64,000 nucleotides of DNA from Diadema setosum (Eukaryota; Echinodermata; Echinoidea; Diadematoida; Diadematidae): contig CM067069.1 of assembly GCA_033980235.1 (NCBI GenBank), positions 37,323,992 to 37,387,991 on the forward strand, in the 5' to 3' direction. Position numbers and translations under genes: made by a program. Below the pieces are notes generated by a model. It had not been told where the DNA came from. It made no database searches and worked only from the letters and a program-made list of their open reading frames with translations. This document shows, one piece after another, positions 38,901 to 53,251 of this stretch. Numbering within the stretch: the first letter of the stretch is position 1; the number at the start of each line of letters is the position of its first letter.

Positions 38901-41900
38901 ACTTATGCTTCGGTGAATTTCTCCCAGATTTTAATATATTGTAGCTGAGACTTTGCGCTATCGTAATAAGTCCTCCGTTTTTTTCATACGACGTAAAAAG
39001 TACGTCGAAAAACTCGAGTAAAATAATCAAGCTTAGCTTCATTAGGTGATCCGAGTATCCTCTCGGATCACCTTCTGTATCTGTACGGATTCTTTGTGTG
39101 TTCTTATTTCTGGACAAAAGTTGTGTATCTACTTACTCAAAAAGTTCTCAGAGTATCTATTTCAAACTCATACCATGTATGTATCATGTCCCAAAGACGA
39201 CAAATCTAATGTATCATTGTGATCAGTCGACCGTGACGTCACTATGACGTCATTATATGAAAACACATTTTCATTCATATCCCATTAATGGAATTGAATT
39301 TTTCAATGAAATTTACGTCACATATATTTCAAGTTAAGCTGGTTCTACTCATGTTCTCAAAATTTATCTATACCCTTAAAACGTGCGCGTACGCGCGCGT
39401 TGAAATATTTGTATGCTCCAATTGAGCTCAAATTTTTTTTGCACACGTTTCAGACCATTTGGAGCATTTTTTGAAAAATTGAAAAAATTGGACGGACGCG
39501 TACGCGCGCGAATATATACGCACGCACAGCTCTTATGCAATAGAAATTTCCCGTTTTTTCACACTTATCGGATGCCTAAAATGTCAAGGAATATTTCTAC
39601 CAAGTTTCAAGTCAATCCGACTCTAAATGACGTCATACGGGCCCGTCTAAGTTGAAATTCCGCGCGTGCGTCAATGGCGATATACAGTGCAACAATGCCA
39701 AAAAACCGCCAATTTTCAATCCGAATTTACTCGCCAGGATGGACGATGACCCCCCATTTTCTTGACATATTTTGAAAGCTGATGAGTTGTTCATGTCATT
39801 CCATGGGTTGGCGATGCTGGCATAATGATTAAAAAATATCAAATTTCTTCACAAAGTAAAAAAAGTAAATTTTCAAAATGACGTCATCAAATTTCAAGTT
39901 TACTCGAGCGTATCTCACTTATCCTTGGCCAATTTTCACCCAGATTTCAGTATGTTGTAGCTAATTTAATACTCTATCAGTTTTATGATAACACAATTTT
40001 GATTAAATGACAGCATGACCTCGTAAAAATGGATTGAAAGTAACCTTGTCGAATTTGACCAGTTTACGTGTTATCTCTATGGAAGTGCAGTTTTTGTGGA
40101 AATGAAAATTGACATGACTATTTCTATCGAGCACTAGCTCACTTATGCTTCGGTGAATTTCTCCCAGATTTTAATATATTGTAGCTGAGACTTTGCGCTA
40201 TCGTAATAAGTCCTCCGTTTTTTTCATACGACGTAAAAAGTACGTCGAAAAACTCGAGTAAAATAATCAAGCTTAGCTTCATTAGGTGATCCGAGTATCC
40301 TCTCGGATCACCTTCTGTATCTGTACGGATTCTTTGTGTGTTCTTATTTCTGGACAAAAGTTGTGTATCTACTTACTCAAAAAGTTCTCAGAGTATCTAT
40401 TTCAAACTCATACCATGTATGTATCATGTCCCAAAGACGACAAATCTAATGTATCATTGTGATCAGTCGACCGTGACGTCACTATGACGTCATTATATGA
40501 AAACACATTTTCATTCATATCCCATTAATGGAATGGAATTTTTCAATGAAATTTACGTCACATATATTTCAAGTTAAGCTGGTTCTACTCATGTTCTCAA
40601 AATTTATCTATACCCTTAAAACGTGCGCGTACGCGCGCGTTGAAATATTTGTATGCTCCAATTGAGCTCAAATTTTTTTTGCACACGTTTCAGACCATTT
40701 GGAGCATTTTTTGAAAAATTGAAAAAATTGGACGGACGCGTACGCGCGCGAATATATACGCACGCACAGCTCTTATGCAATAGAAATTTCCCGTTTTTTC
40801 ACACTTATCGGATGCCTAAAATGTCAAGGAATATTTCTACCAAGTTTCAAGTCAATCCGACTCTAAATGACGTCATACGGGCCCGTCTAAGTTGAAATTC
40901 CGCGCGTGCGTCAATGGCGATATACAGTGCAACAATGCCAAAAAACCGCCAATTTTCAATCCGAATTTACTCGCCAGGATGGACGATGACCCCCCATTTT
41001 CTTGACATATTTTGAAAGCTGATGAGTTGTTCATGTCATTCCATGGGTTGGCGATGCTGGCATAATGATTAAAAAATATCAAATTTCTTCACAAAGTAAA
41101 AAAAGTAAATTTTCAAAATGACGTCATCAAATTTCAAGTTTACTCGAGCGTATCTCACTTATCCTTGGCCAATTTTCACCCAGATTTCAGTATGTTGTAG
41201 CTAATTTAATACTCTATCAGTTTTATAGCAACACAATTTTGATTAAATGACAGCATGACCTCGTAAAAATGGATTGAAAGTAACCTTGTCGAATTTGACC
41301 AGTTTACGTGTTATCTCTATGGAAGTGCAGTTTTTGTGGAAATGAAAATTGACATGACTATTTCTATCGAGCACTAGCTCACTTATGCTTCGGTGAATTT
41401 CTCCCAGATTTTAATATATTGTAGCTGAGACTTTGCGCTATCGTAATAAGTCCTCCGTTTTTTTCATACGACGTAAAAAGTACGTCGAAAAACTCGAGTA
41501 AAATAATCAAGCTTAGCTTCATTAGGTGATCCGAGTATCCTCTCGGATCACCTTCTGTATCTGTACGGATTCTTTGTGTGTTCTTATTTCTGGACAAAAG
41601 TTGTGTATCTACTTACTCAAAAAGTTCTCAGAGTATCTATTTCAAACTCATACCATGTATGTATCATGTCCCAAAGACGACAAATCTAATGTATCATTGT
41701 GATCAGTCGACCGTGACGTCACTATGACGTCATTATATGAAAACACATTTTCATTCATATCCCATTAATGGAATGGAATTTTTCAATGAAATTTACGTCA
41801 CATATATTTCAAGTTAAGCTGGTTCTACTCATGTTCTCAAAATTTATCTATACCCTTAAAACGTGCGCGTACGCGCGCGTTGAAATATTTGTATGCTCCA

Positions 41901-42099
41901 ATTGAGCTCAATTTTTTTTTGCACACGTTTCAGACCATTTGGAGCATTTTTTGAAAAATTGAAAAATTGGACGGACGCGTACGCGCGCGAATATATACGC
42001 ACGCACAGCTCTTATGCAATAGAAATTTCCCGTTTTTTCACACTTATCGGATGCCTAAAATGTCAAGGAATATTTCTACCAAGTTTCAAGTCAATCCGA
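35904..42099. repeat. Higher-order group 9: monomers E-L-H-C2-D (first copy)
   Basis: Monomers start at 35904 (E), 37143 (L), 38382 (H), 39621 (C2, 1240 bp) and 40861 (D), giving 6196 bp. L has the gataac state with an 'e' right end. C2 is like C but has g at site 913 (ggaatgg) joined to a K right end, a linkage seen only in this five-monomer group. Confidence 0.88.
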
Positions 42100-45000
42100 C
42101 TCTAAATGACGTCATACGGGCCCGTCTAAGTTGAAATTCCGCGCGCGCGTCAATGGCGATATACAGTGCAACAATGCCAAAAAACCGCCAATTTTCAATC
42201 CGAATTTACTCGCCAGGATGGACGATGACCCCCCATTTTCTTGACATATTTTGAAAGCTGATGAGTTGTTCATGTCATTCAATGGGTTGGCGATGCTGGC
42301 ATAATGATTAAAAGATATCAAATTTCTTCACAAAGTAAAAAAGTAAATTTTCAAAATGACGTCATCAAATTTCAAGTTTACTCGAGCGTATCTCACTTAT
42401 CCTTGGCCAATTTTCACCCAGATTTCAGTATGTTGTAGCTAATTTAATACTCTATCAGTTTTATAGCAACACAATTTTGATTAAATGACAGCATGACCTC
42501 GTAAAAATGGATTGAAAGTAACCTTGTCGAATTTGACCAGTTTACGTGTTATCTCTATGGAAGTGCAGTTTTTGTGGAAATGAAAATTGACATGACTATT
42601 TCTATCGAGCACTAGCTCACTTACGCTTCGGTGAATTTCTCCCAGATTTTAATATATTGTAGCTGAGACTTTGCGCTATCGTAATAAGTCCTCCGTTTTT
42701 TTCATACGACGTAAAAAGTACGTCGAAAAACTCGAGTAAAATAATCAAGCTTAGCTTCATTAGGTGATCCGAGTATCCTCTCGGATCACCTTCTGTATCT
42801 GTACGGATTCTTTGTGTGTTCTTATTTCTGGACAAAAGTTGTGTATCTACTTACTCAAAAAGTTCTCAGAGTATCTATTTCAAACTCATACCATGTATGT
42901 ATCATGTCCCAAAGACGACAAATCTAATGTATCATTGTGATCAGTCGACCGTGACGTCACTATGACGTCATTATATGAAAACACATTTTCATTCATATCC
43001 CATTAATGGAATTGAATTTTTCAATGAAATTTACGTCACATATATTTCAAGTTAAGCTGGTTCTACTCATGTTCTCAAAATTTATCTATACCCTTAAAAC
43101 GTGCGCGTACGCGCGCGTTGAAATATTTGTATGCTCCAATTGAGCTCAAATTTTTTTTGCACACGTTTCAGACCATTTGGAGCATTTTTTGAAAAATTGA
43201 AAAAATTGGACGGACGCGTACGCGCGCGAATATATACGCACGCACAGCTCTTATGCAATAGAAATTTCCCGTTTTTTCACACTTATCGGATGCCTAAAAT
43301 GTCAAGGAATATTTCTACCAAGTTTCAAGTCAATCCGACTCTAAATGACGTCATACGGGCCCGTCTAAGTTGAAATTCCGCGCGTGCGTCAATGGCGATA
43401 TACAGTGCAACAATGCCAAAAAACCGCCAATTTTCAATCCGAATTTACTCGCCAGGATGGACGATGACCCCCCATTTTCTTGACATATTTTGAAAGCTGA
43501 TGAGTTGTTCATGTCATTCCATGGGTTGGCGATGCTGGCATAATGATTAAAAAATATCAAATTTCTTCACAAAGTAAAAAAAGTAAATTTTCAAAATGAC
43601 GTCATCAAATTTCAAGTTTACTCGAGCGTATCTCACTTATCCTTGGCCAATTTTCACCCAGATTTCAGTATGTTGTAGCTAATTTAATACTCTATCAGTT
43701 TTATGATAACACAATTTTGATTAAATGACAGCATGACCTCGTAAAAATGGATTGAAAGTAACCTTGTCGAATTTGACCAGTTTACGTGTTATCTCTATGG
43801 AAGTGCAGTTTTTGTGGAAATGAAAATTGACATGACTATTTCTATCGAGCACTAGCTCACTTATGCTTCGGTGAATTTCTCCCAGATTTTAATATATTGT
43901 AGCTGAGACTTTGCGCTATCGTAATAAGTCCTCCGTTTTTTTCATACGACGTAAAAAGTACGTCGAAAAACTCGAGTAAAATAATCAAGCTTAGCTTCAT
44001 TAGGTGATCCGAGTATCCTCTCGGATCACCTTCTGTATCTGTACGGATTCTTTGTGTGTTCTTATTTCTGGACAAAAGTTGTGTATCTACTTACTCAAAA
44101 AGTTCTCAGAGTATCTATTTCAAACTCATACCATGTATGTATCATGTCCCAAAGACGACAAATCTAATGTATCATTGTGATCAGTCGACCGTGACGTCAC
44201 TATGACGTCATTATATGAAAACACATTTTCATTCATATCCCATTAATGGAATGGAATTTTTCAATGAAATTTACGTCACATATATTTCAAGTTAAGCTGG
44301 TTCTACTCATGTTCTCAAAATTTATCTATACCCTTAAAACATGCGCGTACGCGCGCGTTGAAATATTTGTATGCTCCAATTGAGCTCAATTTTTTTTTGC
44401 ACACGTTTCAGACCATTTGGAGCATTTTTTGAAAAATTGAAAAATTGGACGGACGCGTACGCGCGCGCATATATACGCACGCACAGCTCTTATGCAATAG
44501 AAATTTCCCGTTTTTTCACACTTATCGGATGCCTAAAATGTCAAGGAATATTTCTACCAAGTTTCAAGTCAATCCGACTCTAAATGACGTCATACGGGCC
44601 CGTCTAAGTTGAAATTCCGCGCGCGCGTCAATGGCGATATACAGTGCAACAATGCCAAAAAACCGCCAATTTTCAATCCGAATTTACTCGCCAGGATGGA
44701 CGATGACCCCCCATTTTCTTGACATATTTTGAAAGCTGATGAGTTGTTCATGTCATTCAATGGGTTGGCGATGCTGGCATAATGATTAAAAGATATCAAA
44801 TTTCTTCACAAAGTAAAAAAGTAAATTTTCAAAATGACGTCATCAAATTTCAAGTTTACTCGAGCGTATCTCACTTATCCTTGGCCAATTTTCACCCAGA
44901 TTTCAGTATGTTGTAGCTAATTTAATACTCTATCAGTTTTATAGCAACACAATTTTGATTAAATGACAGCATGACCTCGTAAAAATGGATTGAAAGTAAC

Positions 45001-47055
45001 CTTGTCGAATTTGACCAGTTTACGTGTTATCTCTATGGAAGTGCAGTTTTTGTGGAAATGAAAATTGACATGACTATTTCTATCGAGCACTAGCTCACTT
45101 ATGCTTCGGTGAATTTCTCCCAGATTTTAATATATTGTAGCTGAGACTTTGCGCTATCGTAATAAGTCCTCCGTTTTTTTCATACGACGTAAAAAGTACG
45201 TCGAAAAACTCGAGTAAAATAATCAAGCTTAGCTTCATTAGGTGATCCGAGTATCCTCTCGGATCACCTTCTGTATCTGTACGGATTCTTTGTGTGTTCT
45301 TATTTCTGGACAAAAGTTGTGTATCTACTTACTCAAAAAGTTCTCAGAGTATCTATTTCAAACTCATACCATGTATGTATCATGTCCCAAAGACGACAAA
45401 TCTAATGTATCATTGTGATCAGTCGACCGTGACGTCACTATGACGTCATTATATGAAAACACATTTTCATTCATATCCCATTAATGGAATTGAATTTTTC
45501 AATGAAATTTACGTCACATATATTTCAAGTTAAGCTGGTTCTACTCATGTTCTCAAAATTTATCTATACCCTTAAAACGTGCGCGTACGCGCGCGTTGAA
45601 ATATTTGTATGCTCCAATTGAGCTCAAATTTTTTTTGCACACGTTTCAGACCATTTGGAGCATTTTTTGAAAAATTGAAAAAATTGGACGGACGCGTACG
45701 CGCGCGAATATATACGCACGCACAGCTCTTATGCAATAGAAATTTCCCGTTTTTTCACACTTATCGGATGCCTAAAATGTCAAGGAATATTTCTACCAAG
45801 TTTCAAGTCAATCCGACTCTAAATGACGTCATACGGGCCCGTCTAAGTTGAAATTCCGCGCGTGCGTCAATGGCGATATACAGTGCAACAATGCCAAAAA
45901 ACCGCCAATTTTCAATCCGAATTTACTCGCCAGGATGGACGATGACCCCCCATTTTCTTGACATATTTTGAAAGCTGATGAGTTGTTCATGTCATTCCAT
46001 GGGTTGGCGATGCTGGCATAATGATTAAAAAATATCAAATTTCTTCACAAAGTAAAAAAAGTAAATTTTCAAAATGACGTCATCAAATTTCAAGTTTACT
46101 CGAGCGTATCTCACTTATCCTTGGCCAATTTTCACCCAGATTTCAGTATGTTGTAGCTAATTTAATACTCTATCAGTTTTATAGCAACACAATTTTGATT
46201 AAATGACAGCATGACCTCGTAAAAATGGATTGAAAGTAACCTTGTCGAATTTGACCAGTTTACGTGTTATCTCTATGGAAGTGCAGTTTTTGTGGAAATG
46301 AAAATTGACATGACTATTTCTATCGAGCACTAGCTCACTTATGCTTCGGTGAATTTCTCCCAGATTTTAATATATTGTAGCTGAGACTTTGCGCTATCGT
46401 AATAAGTCCTCCGTTTTTTTCATACGACGTAAAAAGTACGTCGAAAAACTCGAGTAAAATAATCAAGCTTAGCTTCATTAGGTGATCCGAGTATCCTCTC
46501 GGATCACCTTCTGTATCTGTACGGATTCTTTGTGTGTTCTTATTTCTGGACAAAAGTTGTGTATCTACTTACTCAAAAAGTTCTCAGAGTATCTATTTCA
46601 AACTCATACCATGTATGTATCATGTCCCAAAGACGACAAATCTAATGTATCATTGTGATCAGTCGACCGTGACGTCACTATGACGTCATTATATGAAAAC
46701 ACATTTTCATTCATATCCCATTAATGGAATGGAATTTTTCAATGAAATTTACGTCACATATATTTCAAGTTAAGCTGGTTCTACTCATGTTCTCAAAATT
46801 TATCTATACCCTTAAAACGTGCGCGTACGCGCGCGTTGAAATATTTGTATGCTCCAATTGAGCTCAATTTTTTTTTGCACACGTTTCAGACCATTTGGAG
46901 CATTTTTTGAAAAATTGAAAAATTGGACGGACGCGTACGCGCGCGAATATATACGCACGCACAGCTCTTATGCAATAGAAATTTCCCGTTTTTTCACACT
47001 TATCGGATGCCTAAAATGTCAAGGAATATTTCTACCAAGTTTCAAGTCAATCCGA
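42100..47055. repeat. Higher-order group 10: monomers E-G-H-D
   Basis: Monomers start at 42100, 43339, 44578 and 45817, each 1239 bp, with the same diagnostic states as groups 2 and 7. G at 43339 is one of only two monomers in the right half of the window (with the one at 53252) that carry the full 33-bp alternating tract. Confidence 0.87.
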
Positions 47056-50000
47056 CTCTAAATGACGTCATACGGGCCCGTCTAAGTTGAAATTCCGCGC
47101 GCGCGTCAATGGCGATATACAGTGCAACAATGCCAAAAAACCGCCAATTTTCAATCCGAATTTACTCGCCAGGATGGACGATGACCCCCCATTTTCTTGA
47201 CATATTTTGAAAGCTGATGAGTTGTTCATGTCATTCAATGGGTTGGCGATGCTGGCATAATGATTAAAAGATATCAAATTTCTTCACAAAGTAAAAAAGT
47301 AAATTTTCAAAATGACGTCATCAAATTTCAAGTTTACTCGAGCGTATCTCACTTATCCTTGGCCAATTTTCACCCAGATTTCAGTATGTTGTAGCTAATT
47401 TAATACTCTATCAGTTTTATAGCAACACAATTTTGATTAAATGACAGCATGACCTCGTAAAAATGGATTGAAAGTAACCTTGTCGAATTTGACCAGTTTA
47501 CGTGTTATCTCTATGGAAGTGCAGTTTTTGTGGAAATGAAAATTGACATGACTATTTCTATCGAGCACTAGCTCACTTACGCTTCGGTGAATTTCTCCCA
47601 GATTTTAATATATTGTAGCTGAGACTTTGCGCTATCGTAATAAGTCCTCCGTTTTTTTCATACGACGTAAAAAGTACGTCGAAAAACTCGAGTAAAATAA
47701 TCAAGCTTAGCTTCATTAGGTGATCCGAGTATCCTCTCGGATCACCTTCTGTATCTGTACGGATTCTTTGTGTGTTCTTATTTCTGGACAAAAGTTGTGT
47801 ATCTACTTACTCAAAAAGTTCTCAGAGTATCTATTTCAAACTCATACCATGTATGTATCATGTCCCAAAGACGACAAATCTAATGTATCATTGTGATCAG
47901 TCGACCGTGACGTCACTATGACGTCATTATATGAAAACACATTTTCATTCATATCCCATTAATGGAATTGAATTTTTCAATGAAATTTACGTCACATATA
48001 TTTCAAGTTAAGCTGGTTCTACTCATGTTCTCAAAATTTATCTATACCCTTAAAACGTGCGCGTACGCGCGCGTTGAAATATTTGTATGCTCCAATTGAG
48101 CTCAAATTTTTTTTGCACACGTTTCAGACCATTTGGAGCATTTTTTGAAAAATTGAAAAAATTGGACGGACGCGTACGCGCGCGAATATATACGCACGCA
48201 CAGCTCTTATGCAATAGAAATTTCCCGTTTTTTCACACTTATCGGATGCCTAAAATGTCAAGGAATATTTCTACCAAGTTTCAAGTCAATCCGACTCTAA
48301 ATGACGTCATACGGGCCCGTCTAAGTTGAAATTCCGCGCGTGCGTCAATGGCGATATACAGTGCAACAATGCCAAAAAACCGCCAATTTTCAATCCGAAT
48401 TTACTCGCCAGGATGGACGATGACCCCCCATTTTCTTGACATATTTTGAAAGCTGATGAGTTGTTCATGTCATTCCATGGGTTGGCGATGCTGGCATAAT
48501 GATTAAAAAATATCAAATTTCTTCACAAAGTAAAAAAAGTAAATTTTCAAAATGACGTCATCAAATTTCAAGTTTACTCGAGCGTATCTCACTTATCCTT
48601 GGCCAATTTTCACCCAGATTTCAGTATGTTGTAGCTAATTTAATACTCTATCAGTTTTATGATAACACAATTTTGATTAAATGACAGCATGACCTCGTAA
48701 AAATGGATTGAAAGTAACCTTGTCGAATTTGACCAGTTTACGTGTTATCTCTATGGAAGTGCAGTTTTTGTGGAAATGAAAATTGACATGACTATTTCTA
48801 TCGAGCACTAGCTCACTTATGCTTCGGTGAATTTCTCCCAGATTTTAATATATTGTAGCTGAGACTTTGCGCTATCGTAATAAGTCCTCCGTTTTTTTCA
48901 TACGACGTAAAAAGTACGTCGAAAAACTCGAGTAAAATAATCAAGCTTAGCTTCATTAGGTGATCCGAGTATCCTCTCGGATCACCTTCTGTATCTGTAC
49001 GGATTCTTTGTGTGTTCTTATTTCTGGACAAAAGTTGTGTATCTACTTACTCAAAAAGTTCTCAGAGTATCTATTTCAAACTCATACCATGTATGTATCA
49101 TGTCCCAAAGACGACAAATCTAATGTATCATTGTGATCAGTCGACCGTGACGTCACTATGACGTCATTATATGAAAACACATTTTCATTCATATCCCATT
49201 AATGGAATGGAATTTTTCAATGAAATTTACGTCACATATATTTCAAGTTAAGCTGGTTCTACTCATGTTCTCAAAATTTATCTATACCCTTAAAACGTGC
49301 GCGTACGCGCGCGTTGAAATATTTGTATGCTCCAATTGAGCTCAATTTTTTTTTGCACACGTTTCAGACCATTTGGAGCATTTTTTGAAAAATTGAAAAA
49401 TTGGACGGACGCGTACGCGCGCGAATATATACGCACGCACAGCTCTTATGCAATAGAAATTTCCCGTTTTTTCACACTTATCGGATGCCTAAAATGTCAA
49501 GGAATATTTCTACCAAGTTTCAAGTCAATCCGACTCTAAATGACGTCATACGGGCCCGTCTAAGTTGAAATTCCGCGCGCGCGTCAATGGCGATATACAG
49601 TGCAACAATGCCAAAAAACCGCCAATTTTCAATCCGAATTTACTCGCCAGGATGGACGATGACCCCCCATTTTCTTGACATATTTTGAAAGCTGATGAGT
49701 TGTTCATGTCATTCAATGGGTTGGCGATGCTGGCATAATGATTAAAAGATATCAAATTTCTTCACAAAGTAAAAAAGTAAATTTTCAAAATGACGTCATC
49801 AAATTTCAAGTTTACTCGAGCGTATCTCACTTATCCTTGGCCAATTTTCACCCAGATTTCAGTATGTTGTAGCTAATTTAATACTCTATCAGTTTTATAG
49901 CAACACAATTTTGATTAAATGACAGCATGACCTCGTAAAAATGGATTGAAAGTAACCTTGTCGAATTTGACCAGTTTACGTGTTATCTCTATGGAAGTGC

Positions 50001-53000
50001 AGTTTTTGTGGAAATGAAAATTGACATGACTATTTCTATCGAGCACTAGCTCACTTATGCTTCGGTGAATTTCTCCCAGATTTTAATATATTGTAGCTGA
50101 GACTTTGCGCTATCGTAATAAGTCCTCCGTTTTTTTCATACGACGTAAAAAGTACGTCGAAAAACTCGAGTAAAATAATCAAGCTTAGCTTCATTAGGTG
50201 ATCCGAGTATCCTCTCGGATCACCTTCTGTATCTGTACGGATTCTTTGTGTGTTCTTATTTCTGGACAAAAGTTGTGTATCTACTTACTCAAAAAGTTCT
50301 CAGAGTATCTATTTCAAACTCATACCATGTATGTATCATGTCCCAAAGACGACAAATCTAATGTATCATTGTGATCAGTCGACCGTGACGTCACTATGAC
50401 GTCATTATATGAAAACACATTTTCATTCATATCCCATTAATGGAATTGAATTTTTCAATGAAATTTACGTCACATATATTTCAAGTTAAGCTGGTTCTAC
50501 TCATGTTCTCAAAATTTATCTATACCCTTAAAACGTGCGCGTACGCGCGCGTTGAAATATTTGTATGCTCCAATTGAGCTCAAATTTTTTTTGCACACGT
50601 TTCAGACCATTTGGAGCATTTTTTGAAAAATTGAAAAAATTGGACGGACGCGTACGCGCGCGAATATATACGCACGCACAGCTCTTATGCAATAGAAATT
50701 TCCCGTTTTTTCACACTTATCGGATGCCTAAAATGTCAAGGAATATTTCTACCAAGTTTCAAGTCAATCCGACTCTAAATGACGTCATACGGGCCCGTCT
50801 AAGTTGAAATTCCGCGCGTGCGTCAATGGCGATATACAGTGCAACAATGCCAAAAAACCGCCAATTTTCAATCCGAATTTACTCGCCAGGATGGACGATG
50901 ACCCCCCATTTTCTTGACATATTTTGAAAGCTGATGAGTTGTTCATGTCATTCCATGGGTTGGCGATGCTGGCATAATGATTAAAAAATATCAAATTTCT
51001 TCACAAAGTAAAAAAAGTAAATTTTCAAAATGACGTCATCAAATTTCAAGTTTACTCGAGCGTATCTCACTTATCCTTGGCCAATTTTCACCCAGATTTC
51101 AGTATGTTGTAGCTAATTTAATACTCTATCAGTTTTATGATAACACAATTTTGATTAAATGACAGCATGACCTCGTAAAAATGGATTGAAAGTAACCTTG
51201 TCGAATTTGACCAGTTTACGTGTTATCTCTATGGAAGTGCAGTTTTTGTGGAAATGAAAATTGACATGACTATTTCTATCGAGCACTAGCTCACTTATGC
51301 TTCGGTGAATTTCTCCCAGATTTTAATATATTGTAGCTGAGACTTTGCGCTATCGTAATAAGTCCTCCGTTTTTTTCATACGACGTAAAAAGTACGTCGA
51401 AAAACTCGAGTAAAATAATCAAGCTTAGCTTCATTAGGTGATCCGAGTATCCTCTCGGATCACCTTCTGTATCTGTACGGATTCTTTGTGTGTTCTTATT
51501 TCTGGACAAAAGTTGTGTATCTACTTACTCAAAAAGTTCTCAGAGTATCTATTTCAAACTCATACCATGTATGTATCATGTCCCAAAGACGACAAATCTA
51601 ATGTATCATTGTGATCAGTCGACCGTGACGTCACTATGACGTCATTATATGAAAACACATTTTCATTCATATCCCATTAATGGAATGGAATTTTTCAATG
51701 AAATTTACGTCACATATATTTCAAGTTAAGCTGGTTCTACTCATGTTCTCAAAATTTATCTATACCCTTAAAACGTGCGCGTACGCGCGCGTTGAAATAT
51801 TTGTATGCTCCAATTGAGCTCAAATTTTTTTTGCACACGTTTCAGACCATTTGGAGCATTTTTTGAAAAATTGAAAAAATTGGACGGACGCGTACGCGCG
51901 CGAATATATACGCACGCACAGCTCTTATGCAATAGAAATTTCCCGTTTTTTCACACTTATCGGATGCCTAAAATGTCAAGGAATATTTCTACCAAGTTTC
52001 AAGTCAATCCGACTCTAAATGACGTCATACGGGCCCGTCTAAGTTGAAATTCCGCGCGTGCGTCAATGGCGATATACAGTGCAACAATGCCAAAAAACCG
52101 CCAATTTTCAATCCGAATTTACTCGCCAGGATGGACGATGACCCCCCATTTTCTTGACATATTTTGAAAGCTGATGAGTTGTTCATGTCATTCCATGGGT
52201 TGGCGATGCTGGCATAATGATTAAAAAATATCAAATTTCTTCACAAAGTAAAAAAAGTAAATTTTCAAAATGACGTCATCAAATTTCAAGTTTACTCGAG
52301 CGTATCTCACTTATCCTTGGCCAATTTTCACCCAGATTTCAGTATGTTGTAGCTAATTTAATACTCTATCAGTTTTATAGCAACACAATTTTGATTAAAT
52401 GACAGCATGACCTCGTAAAAATGGATTGAAAGTAACCTTGTCGAATTTGACCAGTTTACGTGTTATCTCTATGGAAGTGCAGTTTTTGTGGAAATGAAAA
52501 TTGACATGACTATTTCTATCGAGCACTAGCTCACTTATGCTTCGGTGAATTTCTCCCAGATTTTAATATATTGTAGCTGAGACTTTGCGCTATCGTAATA
52601 AGTCCTCCGTTTTTTTCATACGACGTAAAAAGTACGTCGAAAAACTCGAGTAAAATAATCAAGCTTAGCTTCATTAGGTGATCCGAGTATCCTCTCGGAT
52701 CACCTTCTGTATCTGTACGGATTCTTTGTGTGTTCTTATTTCTGGACAAAAGTTGTGTATCTACTTACTCAAAAAGTTCTCAGAGTATCTATTTCAAACT
52801 CATACCATGTATGTATCATGTCCCAAAGACGACAAATCTAATGTATCATTGTGATCAGTCGACCGTGACGTCACTATGACGTCATTATATGAAAACACAT
52901 TTTCATTCATATCCCATTAATGGAATGGAATTTTTCAATGAAATTTACGTCACATATATTTCAAGTTAAGCTGGTTCTACTCATGTTCTCAAAATTTATC

Positions 53001-53251
53001 TATACCCTTAAAACGTGCGCGTACGCGCGCGTTGAAATATTTGTATGCTCCAATTGAGCTCAATTTTTTTTTGCACACGTTTCAGACCATTTGGAGCATT
53101 TTTTGAAAAATTGAAAAATTGGACGGACGCGTACGCGCGCGAATATATACGCACGCACAGCTCTTATGCAATAGAAATTTCCCGTTTTTTCACACTTATC
53201 GGATGCCTAAAATGTCAAGGAATATTTCTACCAAGTTTCAAGTCAATCCGA
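47056..53251. repeat. Higher-order group 11: monomers E-L-H-C2-D (second copy)
   Basis: Monomers start at 47056, 48295, 49534, 50773 (1240 bp) and 52013, giving 6196 bp, the same length and type order as group 9. The C2 marker, ggaatgg joined to a K right end, is in the monomer starting at 50773. Confidence 0.88.
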